64,000 nt of DNA from a virus, in the IMG/VR virus record IMGVR_UViG_3300027917_000032, positions 23,929 to 87,928 of that record; one strand, written 5' to 3'. The notes below the pieces were generated by a model. That model saw only the letters and a program-made list of their open reading frames with translations. It made no database searches and was not told the origin of the DNA. This document shows, piece by piece, positions 40,295 to 49,179 of this stretch. The first letter of the stretch is position 1, and every line of letters starts with the position of its first letter. Both the position numbers and the translations under genes were made by a program.

Positions 40295-41047
40295 TTACGA
40301 GCAGTCAGTGTTGTTGCTTCGCGTGATTGTAGCCTCGCTAGCATTACACCGGCCAGTCACCGCAATAGTAGCTTCACCCAGGTCGAACTCAAGTGTCTCC
40401 CAACGGAAGTCAGGGAACACAACATCCTCATCCTCCACGTTTCCGCAAGGAACGCAGTGAAGGATTCGCATATCGACCGCATAGGGTTCACACAAGTCGC
40501 TTGAACTAGACACCCATTCAGCCGCCCCGCCTGTGCCTTTGACGGCATCGACAGCGGTAACAGTCTCACCGGTGCCCGTCTTGATTTGCTCATAGACAAA
40601 TTCAAGCGAGACTTCAAGCGGTTGCTCATCGCCTTCACGAACGGTATCAAGGTCGCCCCGATCCAGAAGGTACTCGTATTCCTTGGATTCTGTCCAAGTG
40701 ACGTTACCTTCACCGACTGTCACTTCCATCTGTTGAGACTGGAATGTAATGACGTCGTTTTGCGCAGGGGTGTTAGCGCCCCACGCCGGGGTAAACTCAA
40801 TGTTGTTCGTCGGGCTAGTCGTAGTAGGCGTCCGAGCCGTGACCGTATAAACGGTCGTGTTGTTAACCGTATTGACTGTGAAGCGAGCCCCAACCGGCAC
40901 CAACTGGGTGTCGGACGAGTTCAGGTTGACGGTGTTAATATCCGTATCCGTGTCCGTCGCACCCGGAGACGCTTCGGCAATATTGGCCGTGCCACTCAGT
41001 CCATCCTTCAAAAGAATGGTGGCATTTCGTAGCTCAATTCGGGCCAT
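40295..41047 (-). CDS. Major tail (tube) protein
   Basis: A 250-residue beta-rich protein directly before the chaperones. MARIELRNATILLKDGLSGT begins it, and QQMEVTVGEGNVTWTESKEY and QPLEVSLEFVYEQIK follow, as in phage tube proteins. FPDFRWETLEFDLGEATIAV with a Cys-rich end closes it. GGAGGCTTATT precedes the ATG and a strong terminator follows, both in keeping with a high-copy structural protein. Confidence 0.85.
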   Translation of the reverse strand: MARIELRNATILLKDGLSGTANIAEASPGATDTDTDINTVNLNSSDTQLVPVGARFTVNTVNNTTVYTVTARTPTTTSPTNNIEFTPAWGANTPAQNDVITFQSQQMEVTVGEGNVTWTESKEYEYLLDRGDLDTVREGDEQPLEVSLEFVYEQIKTGTGETVTAVDAVKGTGGAAEWVSSSSDLCEPYAVDMRILHCVPCGNVEDEDVVFPDFRWETLEFDLGEATIAVTGRCNASEATITRSNNTDCS

Positions 41048-41070
41048 AATAAGCCTCCTTTATTCTCGGG

Positions 41071-41553
41071 TTACATCGAAAGGTACATCTCAAATCGGCC
41101 GTCCACAACAGCCTGTCGAATCCGATCTTCTCGACTTACTTGACCAAAGTGGATCAAGCGTACTGGTTCGCTAAAACCTTTTCGTTGAGTGAGGCAGCCA
41201 ATAAGACTGTCATCATCTTCAACACCAGCACCAAGTCGATAGACTGGGATAGGTTCCAACATCGCGGCAAGGAAAGCGCCGCCCCAGTCGTGAATGTCAT
41301 ACGCTCCTTCCGTTGACATTTTCATTTGGTCTGTTAGCATGACGTTTACATCAACGTGAATCCGCCAGTAGCCGTTACTTACTTCCCGGATGAAGGGGCC
41401 GCTCAGCCGTAGCTCAGCGTGTTCAGCAAGCATAGTGCCTGAATCCCGTTCATCGACGCCTTCAACAAAATAGGTTAAGCCGATAGTGTCGGCCACCGTT
41501 TTGAAGTAGACGTTGATCGAAGCCGCAGTCCACCGAGCAAGATTCTCGTTCAT
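41071..41553 (-). CDS. Probable tail terminator / completion protein
   Basis: A 160-residue alpha-beta protein just upstream of the tube gene, the usual place of the tail terminator. NLARWTAASINVYFKTVADT and the strand GYWRIHVDVNVMLTDQMKM fit that fold in general terms. GAGG lies 7 bases before the ATG. Assigned mostly from gene order. Confidence 0.6.
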   Translation of the reverse strand: MNENLARWTAASINVYFKTVADTIGLTYFVEGVDERDSGTMLAEHAELRLSGPFIREVSNGYWRIHVDVNVMLTDQMKMSTEGAYDIHDWGGAFLAAMLEPIPVYRLGAGVEDDDSLIGCLTQRKGFSEPVRLIHFGQVSREDRIRQAVVDGRFEMYLSM

Positions 41554-42050
41554 TATGTAACCTCATGCTCAACATCAAGCAAATCTTCCACCTTCATGTG
41601 GATGATCTGTTCTGGGCGTACACCCTTTACTTCCTTACCCACAATGATCCAAGCCGTATGCTGCTCAAATTCACTGATGCTTTTAATATCGTAACGGCGA
41701 CCGTTGTAAGTCAACCAGTCATCCATTACAATCTCATAAGAATCAGGCAGGTCGCGGGTGTCAAGAATGAACGTCCGTGTTCCAGCATCGTATGTCCCGC
41801 CGTAGACAAACATCTTGTTAGCCGAAATTGCGGAAATTCCTTGGACGACTTCCCGCTTTATTTGTACGGGAAGTACAATAGCTTTTCTAACTGTTGTGAC
41901 AGTTCTGGTGTACGTTTTCACGCCCGTTTCATAATCCGTGGCTGCCGCGCCGAGTTTATAAACATCGACACGACCACCATACTGTCTCTTCAGACTGTAT
42001 AGTGTGCGCCGGATAAAACGGTTCATTTGACGATTCACACCGCTAGCCAT
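41553..42050 (-). CDS. Probable head-tail connector
   Basis: A 165-residue basic protein (QMNRFIRRTLYSLKRQYGG...) with the strand-rich middle YDAGTRTFILDTRDLPDSYE and DDWLTYNGRRYDIKSISEFE, which resembles phage head-closure proteins. It lies between the holin-like gene and the tail terminator. The name rests on position and the loose pattern. Confidence 0.62.
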   Translation of the reverse strand: MASGVNRQMNRFIRRTLYSLKRQYGGRVDVYKLGAAATDYETGVKTYTRTVTTVRKAIVLPVQIKREVVQGISAISANKMFVYGGTYDAGTRTFILDTRDLPDSYEIVMDDWLTYNGRRYDIKSISEFEQHTAWIIVGKEVKGVRPEQIIHMKVEDLLDVEHEVT

Positions 42051-42360
42051 CGCTTCTCATCCTCGGGGGTGCTTCCTGATCTTCGACATACGGACAGCGA
42101 TCACATAATCGCTCCGTCGCCCGAGCTACCCAACTCAAACATTCGGCATTTTGAGCTAAGGCCGTTGTTGAACGTTCAACGAGATTTACCAAAGTTTCAC
42201 GTTGGTAGTCTTCGAGTTTTTCAACTCGATTTGACAGGGCATCTTCGCGTTTCCAATCGCGCCAGATAAAAAACAACACGATACCGACCAGCGGGCCAAA
42301 ATTTGCGGCCAACTGCGTCAGAATATCGGCTCCAGTCGTTGTTGCAAAAAGATGCTCCAT
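42043..42360 (-). CDS. BhlA/UviB-type holin-like membrane protein
   Basis: A 105-residue protein with one membrane segment (LAANFGPLVGIVLFFIWRDW, residues 18-37), then a charged coiled coil (NRVEKLEDYQRETLVNLVER), and a carboxyl end with a CDRCP motif. This single-TM plus coiled-coil layout matches BhlA-like putative holins. Its place between coat and connector genes is unusual for a holin. GGAG lies 6 bases before the ATG. Membrane location is well supported, lysis function is not. Confidence 0.6.
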   Translation of the reverse strand: MEHLFATTTGADILTQLAANFGPLVGIVLFFIWRDWKREDALSNRVEKLEDYQRETLVNLVERSTTALAQNAECLSWVARATERLCDRCPYVEDQEAPPRMRSDG

Positions 42361-42375
42361 GATAGACTCCAGGGT

Positions 42376-42406
42376 TAGAAACCGGGCGGGACGTGCCCCG
42401 CCCGGT
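42376..42406 (-). terminator. Hairpin after the coat protein gene
   Basis: ACCGGGCGGG pairs perfectly with CCCGCCCGGT (10 bp, 6-base loop) 14 bases after the coat stop on the minus strand. Only TTTC follows, so termination may be partial or the hairpin may protect the coat mRNA 3' end. Confidence 0.7.
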
Positions 42407-42419
42407 AATCACGTCAAAC

Positions 42420-43838
42420 TTACGCAAGCAGCACGCAACCCAGGTCTTCATCGAGCAGCGCGACGCCGCAAAGCAGGTCGAGCGTAACGATAGTACCTTG
42501 GCTGGTAATATCGTACTGCATGGTCACACGCATGGCAACGTCGTTGTACGCACCGACGCTGGACCGGACACCCAGAGCGGTGTTCGGCAGCGACAGCGGA
42601 CGGCTGACGAAAGCCAGCGCATTCCGATGGAACGCGAGGTTCATGGACCCAGACGGGCCAGGGAACGCATCCTGGTTGTCAACCAGAGCGACCTCAAGCG
42701 GCCGATCCAGAAGCACCTTCGTATCATTCCCATCAGCCTCAGTGCTGATGACTGTATAGGTCCGACGATTGGCACCCACGCCAAACGCAAGCAGTTGGCC
42801 CTGCGAGACGTAGGTGGCATTACCACCCGCACCCTGCGACTCAAGTTGAATCTGCTTGGAGTAGCCAGCAGCATACCCCGCAGCATTATCAACCTGGCAA
42901 GCCTTGTAGACTGTGACCGCAGCGTTAGCCGCAACCGCAGACTCCAGACCGCTCACAAGCACGATGCTGTTGGTGTTTGTGCCGTCGTCCGTAGCACTGG
43001 AAATCACATGGGGCTTCCCTTCCGTGGCGACTGTGACGAACTCACCGTCAATCGCTGCGTAGTTAAGCACCACGCAGTTAAGGGTCGTCTCGCCAACGGG
43101 CTCCACTTCCTGCATCTCGCCGTCAACGTAATCCGTCGCGGACTTCAACGTGTAAGGCACGTTTTGATCCATGTAGGTATCAAACCCGAGCACACGACCG
43201 AGACTGGCATCCCGCAGAGCGGTGCCGTCGTCGCCACGCTTCTCAGCGCTGATGAACAACTCAGTCTTGAGGAGTTCGGTTTCCGCTTGAGGCGAAAGCA
43301 CAAGGTTACGGCCAGAGGCGTAAGCCTTGTTGACATTCATCTTCTCGCGGGCTTCGAGCAGGTAATCCTTGGCGTTGCTCTCGTCCATTTCGCCAAGAGC
43401 GCCAACACGGTTAGCAAGAAACTCATGCGCCTGACCGCACAGAATACGGTCAACCGAGCTAGCCATTTCTTGCGCGGCCGGGTCAAGGTAGTAGTCCACC
43501 AAATCTTGGAAAGACTTACTCGCCTCACCATCCTTGATGGTGAACGTCACATAGATGTGCTGATCCAGCGGAACCTGCACGTTTGTAGCCACCGCATCCT
43601 GGCTCACAACATCGTCTGCGTCCGTCTTACGAGCAGCAACAAACTGATTGGGCCGGCGCGTGTTCACAACGTCGCCAAAGTTGGCAACTTCCATGCTGAA
43701 ATCCCGGTGGACCAAGCGGGCCATGACCATGTTCTCTTCGAGAATCGCAAGACCCTCTTGAGCCCAAAGCTCGGGAATCAGCGCATCGTTGTCGTTGGCG
43801 TAGCAAGCCAACGTCGGAGTGCTGTAAAGCAAATTCAT
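42420..43838 (-). CDS. Major capsid protein (P22 coat-like, HK97 fold)
   Basis: A 472-residue protein. PELWAQEGLAILEENMVMAR, LVHRDFSMEVANFGDVVNTR and NLAFHRNALAFVSRPLSLP are typical of P22-type coats, and an insert-like region (residues 240-330, YAAIDGEFVTVATEG and following) may be the I-domain equivalent. The amino end MNLLYSTPTLACYANDND shares an LY...TLACY motif with the scaffold protein. AAAGGAGAAGCGCT precedes the ATG. Confidence 0.92.
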   Translation of the reverse strand: MNLLYSTPTLACYANDNDALIPELWAQEGLAILEENMVMARLVHRDFSMEVANFGDVVNTRRPNQFVAARKTDADDVVSQDAVATNVQVPLDQHIYVTFTIKDGEASKSFQDLVDYYLDPAAQEMASSVDRILCGQAHEFLANRVGALGEMDESNAKDYLLEAREKMNVNKAYASGRNLVLSPQAETELLKTELFISAEKRGDDGTALRDASLGRVLGFDTYMDQNVPYTLKSATDYVDGEMQEVEPVGETTLNCVVLNYAAIDGEFVTVATEGKPHVISSATDDGTNTNSIVLVSGLESAVAANAAVTVYKACQVDNAAGYAAGYSKQIQLESQGAGGNATYVSQGQLLAFGVGANRRTYTVISTEADGNDTKVLLDRPLEVALVDNQDAFPGPSGSMNLAFHRNALAFVSRPLSLPNTALGVRSSVGAYNDVAMRVTMQYDITSQGTIVTLDLLCGVALLDEDLGCVLLA

Positions 43839-43933
43839 AGCGCTTCTCCTTTGTTAAGATTTAGCCCTTTCACTAGGGCGAGGAAAACAGTTTTCGTCGC
43901 CCACTGGGCAACTTGACAACATGGCCCCTTTCT

Positions 43934-44860
43934 TTAACGCCGCTTGCGAAGTCCCAAGGCTTCAGGGTTTTCCTTACGCAACTTCCGAAACTGCTCAGGC
44001 GTGAGCTTGGCAGGATCAACGCGACCACCATCACCCGATGTAACGCCACCGGTAGCGGAGCCCGATCCGACGCCGCTGACAACATTGGACTTAAAGAGAT
44101 TGCCAAACAAATTTGGCAGTTCCTTCATCCGTTGCACAGCCTCTTCGGGCGTTCTCAAAGTCATTACTTGCTCCCCCGTGGCTTCATCAATGTCGGGGAA
44201 ATCAATCACCGGTGTAAAATCACCGAGGCCGTTGCCCGCTTCATCCGTTCGTTCCTGCATCTTGGTCATCGGACGAAGAAGCCCGACGATTTGATTTGGA
44301 TTGAACGCTTCGGCGGCAATAGCCGCATCTTGGAGTGACCGATCAATTTGCGAACCTTTGTAAAGTGTCTCCCATCGGGACGCACTTTCTTTAAGCTGGC
44401 CCAAATCGCTCTTGAACTTTTCGGCTTGTTGCTTCCGCTCATACTCAAGACGCTGCTTTTCGGTCATTTGCGACTTTCGCAGGTCTTCGAGTTCGGCTTC
44501 CAACTTCTGCCGCTGTTCCAAAGCGAGATTTTTGTCGGCTAGAATCTCTTTGTAGCCCGACTCCAACTTCTTCAGTTTATCTTGGTGCTTTCGCCGGTCT
44601 TCAGCAAGAAACCGATTCAAGTCATCTTGCGTAAATTTAAGGGAAACAGCGTCATCAGCCTCTTGCTTCTTCTGGCGTGCTTCGGCTGCCTTACGCTCTG
44701 CTTCCTTAGCAGCCTCCTCGGCCGCCCGCCTCGCTGCCGTGGCAAAATCACCCAAACCTGTCCCGTCACCATCGCCGTCGCCGTTGCCATCACCATCGCC
44801 GTCGCCATCATAACACGCCAGCGTTGCCAACGACCAGTACAGTTCATTCAACTCGTTCAT
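43934..44860 (-). CDS. Capsid scaffolding protein
   Basis: A 308-residue protein upstream of the coat gene. It is mostly helical and highly charged (AAEEAAKEAERKAAEARQKK, QRLEYERKQQAEKFK), with a basic carboxyl end (FRKLRKENPEALGLRKRR), as scaffold proteins that bind the coat have. Residues 18-35 are an Asp-Gly repeat. Residues 7-17 (LYWSLATLACY) resemble the start of the coat protein. AGGAG lies 6 bases before the ATG. Confidence 0.88.
   Translation of the reverse strand: MNELNELYWSLATLACYDGDGDGDGNGDGDGDGTGLGDFATAARRAAEEAAKEAERKAAEARQKKQEADDAVSLKFTQDDLNRFLAEDRRKHQDKLKKLESGYKEILADKNLALEQRQKLEAELEDLRKSQMTEKQRLEYERKQQAEKFKSDLGQLKESASRWETLYKGSQIDRSLQDAAIAAEAFNPNQIVGLLRPMTKMQERTDEAGNGLGDFTPVIDFPDIDEATGEQVMTLRTPEEAVQRMKELPNLFGNLFKSNVVSGVGSGSATGGVTSGDGGRVDPAKLTPEQFRKLRKENPEALGLRKRR
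44756..44809 (-). repeat. Asp-Gly coding repeat in the scaffold gene
   Basis: Alternating GAY GGY/GGC codons give DGDGDGDGNGDGDGDGTG at residues 18-35. Six-base periodicity is evident. A flexible or calcium-binding linker between the amino-terminal peptide and the helical scaffold is one reading. Confidence 0.88.
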
Positions 44861-44879
44861 CGTTCACTCCTAACAAAAG

Positions 44880-45389
44880 CTAGTCAGCCCTGCTTACTCG
44901 TACATCCTCGGAAGACCGCAAAAATGGGCGCAGGTATCTCCATGCTGCGGCGCTTGGAACCCCGTTCATCAGATGTTCAATCTGCGTATGGTTCCGATTA
45001 TACGTTGTTCTTACCGAGGCAATCCCCTGGCTGACCACTCCCAGGTTTTCCAATTCAAGGTCAGGATCAACTCCATCCAGCAGATTATACGCAATCTCCC
45101 AGCACGCAACTTTAATTTCGTGCGGAACATCGGTATCTTCATCTCGCGGGAACTCCAATTCCTGCGATACTTGTGCGGCTCTCAAATCTTCTTCATAGCC
45201 TTCGCCATAATTCTCTTCATCATAGACGGTGGCTTTTTGACCTTTGAAGTTTAGGGCGTCAATGATCGCGGTCGCACGAATCAGCGCCTTTTCACGATCC
45301 GCTGTACTCGCATCCGACCACGCTTCCTCATGGAGCCTGTATGAGAAATATTCATTCGCTTCGGTAATCGTGCCATAGTACGAGTACAT
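44880..45389 (-). CDS. Head-tail adaptor (DnaT-like family in phage annotations)
   Basis: A 169-residue helical protein: ITEANEYFSYRLHEEAWSDA, DREKALIRATAIIDALNFKG, EIKVACWEIAYNLLDG. Phage proteins with this pattern, often labelled DnaT-like, occupy the adaptor position after the portal and coat. AAGGA lies upstream of the ATG. The role as portal adaptor is inferred from family and position. Confidence 0.75.
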   Translation of the reverse strand: MYSYYGTITEANEYFSYRLHEEAWSDASTADREKALIRATAIIDALNFKGQKATVYDEENYGEGYEEDLRAAQVSQELEFPRDEDTDVPHEIKVACWEIAYNLLDGVDPDLELENLGVVSQGIASVRTTYNRNHTQIEHLMNGVPSAAAWRYLRPFLRSSEDVRVSRAD

Positions 45390-45401
45390 AGGAGGCGTCC
45401 T

Positions 45402-45695
45402 TTATACTACGAGAAAACTGTAATCAACATCCGCCACATCTCGAATAACATAAATGAGACGTGGATCAGCGATGGGAAATTCGCAATCGCAGCCAGGGTC
45501 CAGTCTAAACCCCGTGCTAGAAGTTACGCCTTCTTTGCCAACATACATTTTGTTGGCGGCGTCGTGATTTCGTATCTTAACCCCGTAAAAGGCTCTCCAC
45601 GGTTGACTTGTCAAGGCCGACGCTGCGACACCTGCGGTGCCGTTGCCCGTGTAAAAATCCTCTTGGACACTTTCTAAAACTTTTACTGGTTTCAT
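45402..45695 (-). CDS. Small beta virion protein, possible head decoration or fibre base
   Basis: A 97-residue protein with VAASALTSQPWRAFYGVKIR, NKMYVGKEGVTSSTGFRLDP and DPRLIYVIRDVADVDYSFL. This is a small beta domain (V..G..GV....G..L.PG) common in phage head appendages. AAGGAGTAAACC precedes the ATG. It lies between portal and adaptor. Confidence 0.7.
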   Translation of the reverse strand: MKPVKVLESVQEDFYTGNGTAGVAASALTSQPWRAFYGVKIRNHDAANKMYVGKEGVTSSTGFRLDPGCDCEFPIADPRLIYVIRDVADVDYSFLVV

Positions 45696-45698
45696 GGT

Positions 45699-47495
45699 TT
45701 ACTCCTTGTCGTGGCCTTCGCCGCGTACTGGTTTTTCGGTGGTGTCGCTTAGTGTAGTGTCCGTTGCCTCTGCTCGTTCTTCCCTCCCCTCAGTCGCCGG
45801 ATCACCTGACAAATCATCCACGCCTCGCGCCGCTGGATTGTCGTCGGCTCCCTGGGCTTCCGCGATGCGTTTAACTCGCTCGACATGATCTATACGAGCT
45901 TGTAAGTATTCATCCTCATCGAAGCCCAGAGCCACAGATGCAGTTTTCTCCCCTACAAGCCCAGCCTCCTTTGCGCGGATGATTACCTCGGGATCGCTGG
46001 TCGTGTAGTCAGCCCGATCAATTTCAGAGAAGATTTTGTCCATTGTATCTGTGCTAACGCGACCGCCCAAAAGAGTAATGACAATGTTTTTTGATAGCTC
46101 TTTCTTGATCGTGTTACCCGGCACAGCGAACATTAACTCCGACAAGTCATCTGCCTCTTTAATTCGATCTTGGTCAGTTTTCAGGCTGTAGCGTTCTGGG
46201 TACTTGATAGTTGCTACCTGCCGACGATTAACGGCTCTTTCTTCGTAAGCTGCCCAGTGTTCCGCAATTCCTCGCTCGCCACCTTCCAAGATTAAGCCGA
46301 TGTAAGACAAACCGGACTCCAAACCTTGATCGCTCATTTTAAGAGCTTCGGCTGACGTGGCACGCTTACCTATCTTGTTTGTCACGGCAAGATTAACGAG
46401 CTTTCTAATATCGTCTTCCAACTTTTCCTGTAGCTTCAGGGACGCCTCCAATGGCTCGGGAGACGGGTGAATAAAGTCGGGTCGGTCTGTATTCAAACCA
46501 TAAATCCGACCGTGAGTTGCGCCAACCCTGATTTCTTTCCCCGCCGCTCGTTGACCCCCGGACATAGCCGAGCCATCGGGGTTGTTCATGTGCTTCAGGT
46601 GGTCGCCCACGGCTCGCGTGTCTTGCTGCTCGGTGTAGAACGGAAAATTTGCTTTCAAAGCATACGACACATCGCTGGATGTAAGATTCACCAACGCTGC
46701 CTGATGTTGCGACACGTCTTTCAGCAGGCTGTCACCAATATCCAACAAGACAAAAGGAATACGAGTCAAGTTCAAGACGATTGGCGTCCCATCAGAAGGC
46801 TCACCAGTTGGAGTGATCGGCTGTGATTCATCGTCGTAAAACTGCACGTTTACCAGCCCAGTCGCCTGGTCGATCCAGATTAGGCGGTATCGTTCAAACT
46901 CGCCGGAAGGTAGTTGAATATTGTAAATATCGTGGGAGGCATAATCAAGCCCAATATCCCGCAGTAAGAGGGCTTGAAAATCACTGGGATGTGTCGGATC
47001 ACTGGCTGACCAAGCCAGAATATCTTCGACTTGGTACATATAAAGGTAGGGACGAGCACCGCCCACGTCAGCCAACGTCGGGCCGCTGAGTTGCGGCATA
47101 TCGACATAGACGCCAACTTTTCCCATCACAAGTAGTTCCGTCAACACGTTAATACCTAGAAAGCCGCTCATAGAGCTTCCCCGCATATCAACGCCACCCA
47201 TCTCACCGGCAACGGCAACCCGATAATTCTTGGACCCACCAGACCTTACAATATCTCGCATACGTTGAAAAATCGCATTACGAATGTCATTGACAGCCGC
47301 TTTGGCGTAGGTTGGGGTGGGTGTGATACTGCGACGCGCATTATACTCGGCGTCTGTCTCTCGTTCGCTGAACTTTTGGAGATACAGATGAGTATAATCC
47401 TCACCACCATTGTATGTCTCGCGCCACGTTGTCCAGTACCCGGCGTCATGGAAGTACGTGGGGTGTCGTGTATCGTAAACTGAAAAGGATGCCAC
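45699..47495 (-). CDS. Portal protein
   Basis: A 598-residue protein. TYAKAAVNDIRNAIFQRMRD, LTELLVMGKVGVYVDMPQL and PYLYMYQVEDILAWSASDP are typical of the amino half of portals of this type. LNLTRIPFVLLDIGDSLLKD, HQAALVNLTSSDVSYALKAN and KRATSAEALKMSDQGLESG follow. The acidic tail (EERAEATDTTLSDTTEKPVR) is disordered. It starts at GTG with GGAGGTATAAA upstream and lies directly after the large terminase. Confidence 0.9.
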   Translation of the reverse strand: MASFSVYDTRHPTYFHDAGYWTTWRETYNGGEDYTHLYLQKFSERETDAEYNARRSITPTPTYAKAAVNDIRNAIFQRMRDIVRSGGSKNYRVAVAGEMGGVDMRGSSMSGFLGINVLTELLVMGKVGVYVDMPQLSGPTLADVGGARPYLYMYQVEDILAWSASDPTHPSDFQALLLRDIGLDYASHDIYNIQLPSGEFERYRLIWIDQATGLVNVQFYDDESQPITPTGEPSDGTPIVLNLTRIPFVLLDIGDSLLKDVSQHQAALVNLTSSDVSYALKANFPFYTEQQDTRAVGDHLKHMNNPDGSAMSGGQRAAGKEIRVGATHGRIYGLNTDRPDFIHPSPEPLEASLKLQEKLEDDIRKLVNLAVTNKIGKRATSAEALKMSDQGLESGLSYIGLILEGGERGIAEHWAAYEERAVNRRQVATIKYPERYSLKTDQDRIKEADDLSELMFAVPGNTIKKELSKNIVITLLGGRVSTDTMDKIFSEIDRADYTTSDPEVIIRAKEAGLVGEKTASVALGFDEDEYLQARIDHVERVKRIAEAQGADDNPAARGVDDLSGDPATEGREERAEATDTTLSDTTEKPVRGEGHDKE

Positions 47496-47507
47496 TTTAT
47501 ACCTCCA

Positions 47508-49175
47508 TCAGAGAAAAGTTCCAATGTCTCTGTTTGTTACTATTCCTGCGGCGAGCGGAAGACCAATCTCGGCATACGTCAGGGCGTGTGTGAAGTGATC
47601 GGCTCCGGTGTTGAGATACACTGCACGGGGGTTGTTTAGTTCATCGCGCTCATAAGTTCGCACTACGTTTTTGATGTGATCTTGAAACTCCATGCTGGTG
47701 TCCGCAGGCGTCCAAATGCGGCCGCTATGAAAACGTCCAAGAGCAGCATCAAGCCAGTTTGTTCTGTCAACAGTGGCGATTGGGGCACCGCCCTCCTCCT
47801 CTGACATTTGCATTTCCTTACCAGTTACACCGCGTCGGTATCGGCACAAAGTAACGTAGCCGGGAAACCGTCGAGCAAATCGCCGCGCATCATTGATTTG
47901 TGGGTCGGCATCAATTACGCAGGCTAAAACTTGCCACTCCCGCATAAGACGATCAAGCTCCTCGAAATTATCGCCTGGAATCTTTCCTTCCCAAAGCAAC
48001 TTGCCAAACGCCGCCGCATTTACGTCGTGACCGAAGGTATCCAAAATGTATTCCATTACAACAATGTAATTCCATTTACCTTGGTCAATTCCGAGTGTGA
48101 TACAACGCTCACCACCAACTTGCGGACGCGGGTCATTCTTTGAGTAACCTGCCCTAGAGTTTTCTAGCTCGGTATCTGTCACCAGGCCGCCAGCCGGGAT
48201 GTATGGTTGACCTAATTTGGAGTTATTGAACTCCACCATCGCCGCTTCATCGCCAAGTCCCCGAAAATGTGCTTGTACTAATTCACCGGGGGATACCGTG
48301 AAGCTGTAAAGCTGGTTAATATAGAAGCTGCGATGGTCATTGGCACTTGGTTCCGTAGGTTCCCATTTGCAGTTCTCTACGTTTAACCAACTTGCTTTGT
48401 CACGATGTTCTAGTTTACTTCCACACTCTTTACACTTCAGATAGGACTCCATGCACCGCCTATCTGATACTGTTTCACCGTAAATCTCAAGGCAATCCGG
48501 CCAAACAAGCTCGGTCCAACGACTACAGTGCGGGCACTTAAACATGAAATGTTCTTGCGTGCCTTGTTCATAAAGTTTATGGACGCCATATTTAGGCACT
48601 GTGGGAGTTGAAATCGCCCAGATTGCTTTCTCCTCGTGTCCTGACAACCGCTCTAAAGCCAACCAGATTTGTTTCTGATCCATTTCATTCACTTCGTCAA
48701 GGATCAGTGTTGACACTGGGATTGATTTCAGGTTGGAGTCCCCGCGTGAACCTCGAATGTAAAGGTTTGTTGTTCCCGCTTGCTTGAGTCCAATGGTATT
48801 GGTACTGGTGAAAAGACCTTTTAAGTAGTCACTGTGCATCAACGCTGTGTTAAAACGTGCTTTCGCAAAGTCGCTTGCATTGTTGAATGTGGGCAGGACG
48901 TAAAGTACATCTTTGCGAAGCACGTCCACGGTGTAGAAAGCTCGATTGATGGCGACTTCCGTCACGCCCATTTGAGCCGCCTTCATGGCCGTGTTATACG
49001 ACGTTTCTGAATCGTGAATTTCTACACACCAAGGATGGCGGTCAAACCCAAAGGGACCAGGAAACGGCTCTCCCATGATGCGGCGATGCGTGGCCCAGCG
49101 TGAACAGGAAGTCATGGTACGACTGGTAATGCCGTCCGCGATAGCTTCCCGAAATGCGTCCACCAGCTTGCTCAT
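47508..49175 (-). CDS. Terminase large subunit
   Basis: A 555-residue packaging motor of the lambda GpA type. Walker A variant KAAQMGVTE (65-73) and Walker B STLILDEVNEMD (155-166) mark the ATPase. Two CxxC pairs (CPHCSRW, CKECGSK) form a zinc insert typical of GpA-like enzymes. The nuclease domain has LGIDQGKWNYIVV, ACVIDADPQIN and GADHFTHALTYAEI as its acidic sites. The start follows the upstream stop by 4 bases with a GAAGAG site. The GpA type often goes with cos packaging, but no cos site was identified. Confidence 0.93.
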   Translation of the reverse strand: MSKLVDAFREAIADGITSRTMTSCSRWATHRRIMGEPFPGPFGFDRHPWCVEIHDSETSYNTAMKAAQMGVTEVAINRAFYTVDVLRKDVLYVLPTFNNASDFAKARFNTALMHSDYLKGLFTSTNTIGLKQAGTTNLYIRGSRGDSNLKSIPVSTLILDEVNEMDQKQIWLALERLSGHEEKAIWAISTPTVPKYGVHKLYEQGTQEHFMFKCPHCSRWTELVWPDCLEIYGETVSDRRCMESYLKCKECGSKLEHRDKASWLNVENCKWEPTEPSANDHRSFYINQLYSFTVSPGELVQAHFRGLGDEAAMVEFNNSKLGQPYIPAGGLVTDTELENSRAGYSKNDPRPQVGGERCITLGIDQGKWNYIVVMEYILDTFGHDVNAAAFGKLLWEGKIPGDNFEELDRLMREWQVLACVIDADPQINDARRFARRFPGYVTLCRYRRGVTGKEMQMSEEEGGAPIATVDRTNWLDAALGRFHSGRIWTPADTSMEFQDHIKNVVRTYERDELNNPRAVYLNTGADHFTHALTYAEIGLPLAAGIVTNRDIGTFL

Positions 49176-49179
49176 TCAT

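Noticed and set aside
42393-43916. A 507-codon open frame on the plus strand opposite the coat gene
   Set aside because: It is the antisense shadow of the coat protein gene, which has a strong ribosome site and clear coat motifs. The shadow translation is rich in His, Arg and Val with no domain and no ribosome site.
43839-43933. A 22-codon frame and short hairpins between scaffold and coat genes
   Set aside because: The frame has a poorly spaced ribosome site and no overlap with neighbours, and the stems are only 5 bp; it is more likely a leader for the coat gene.
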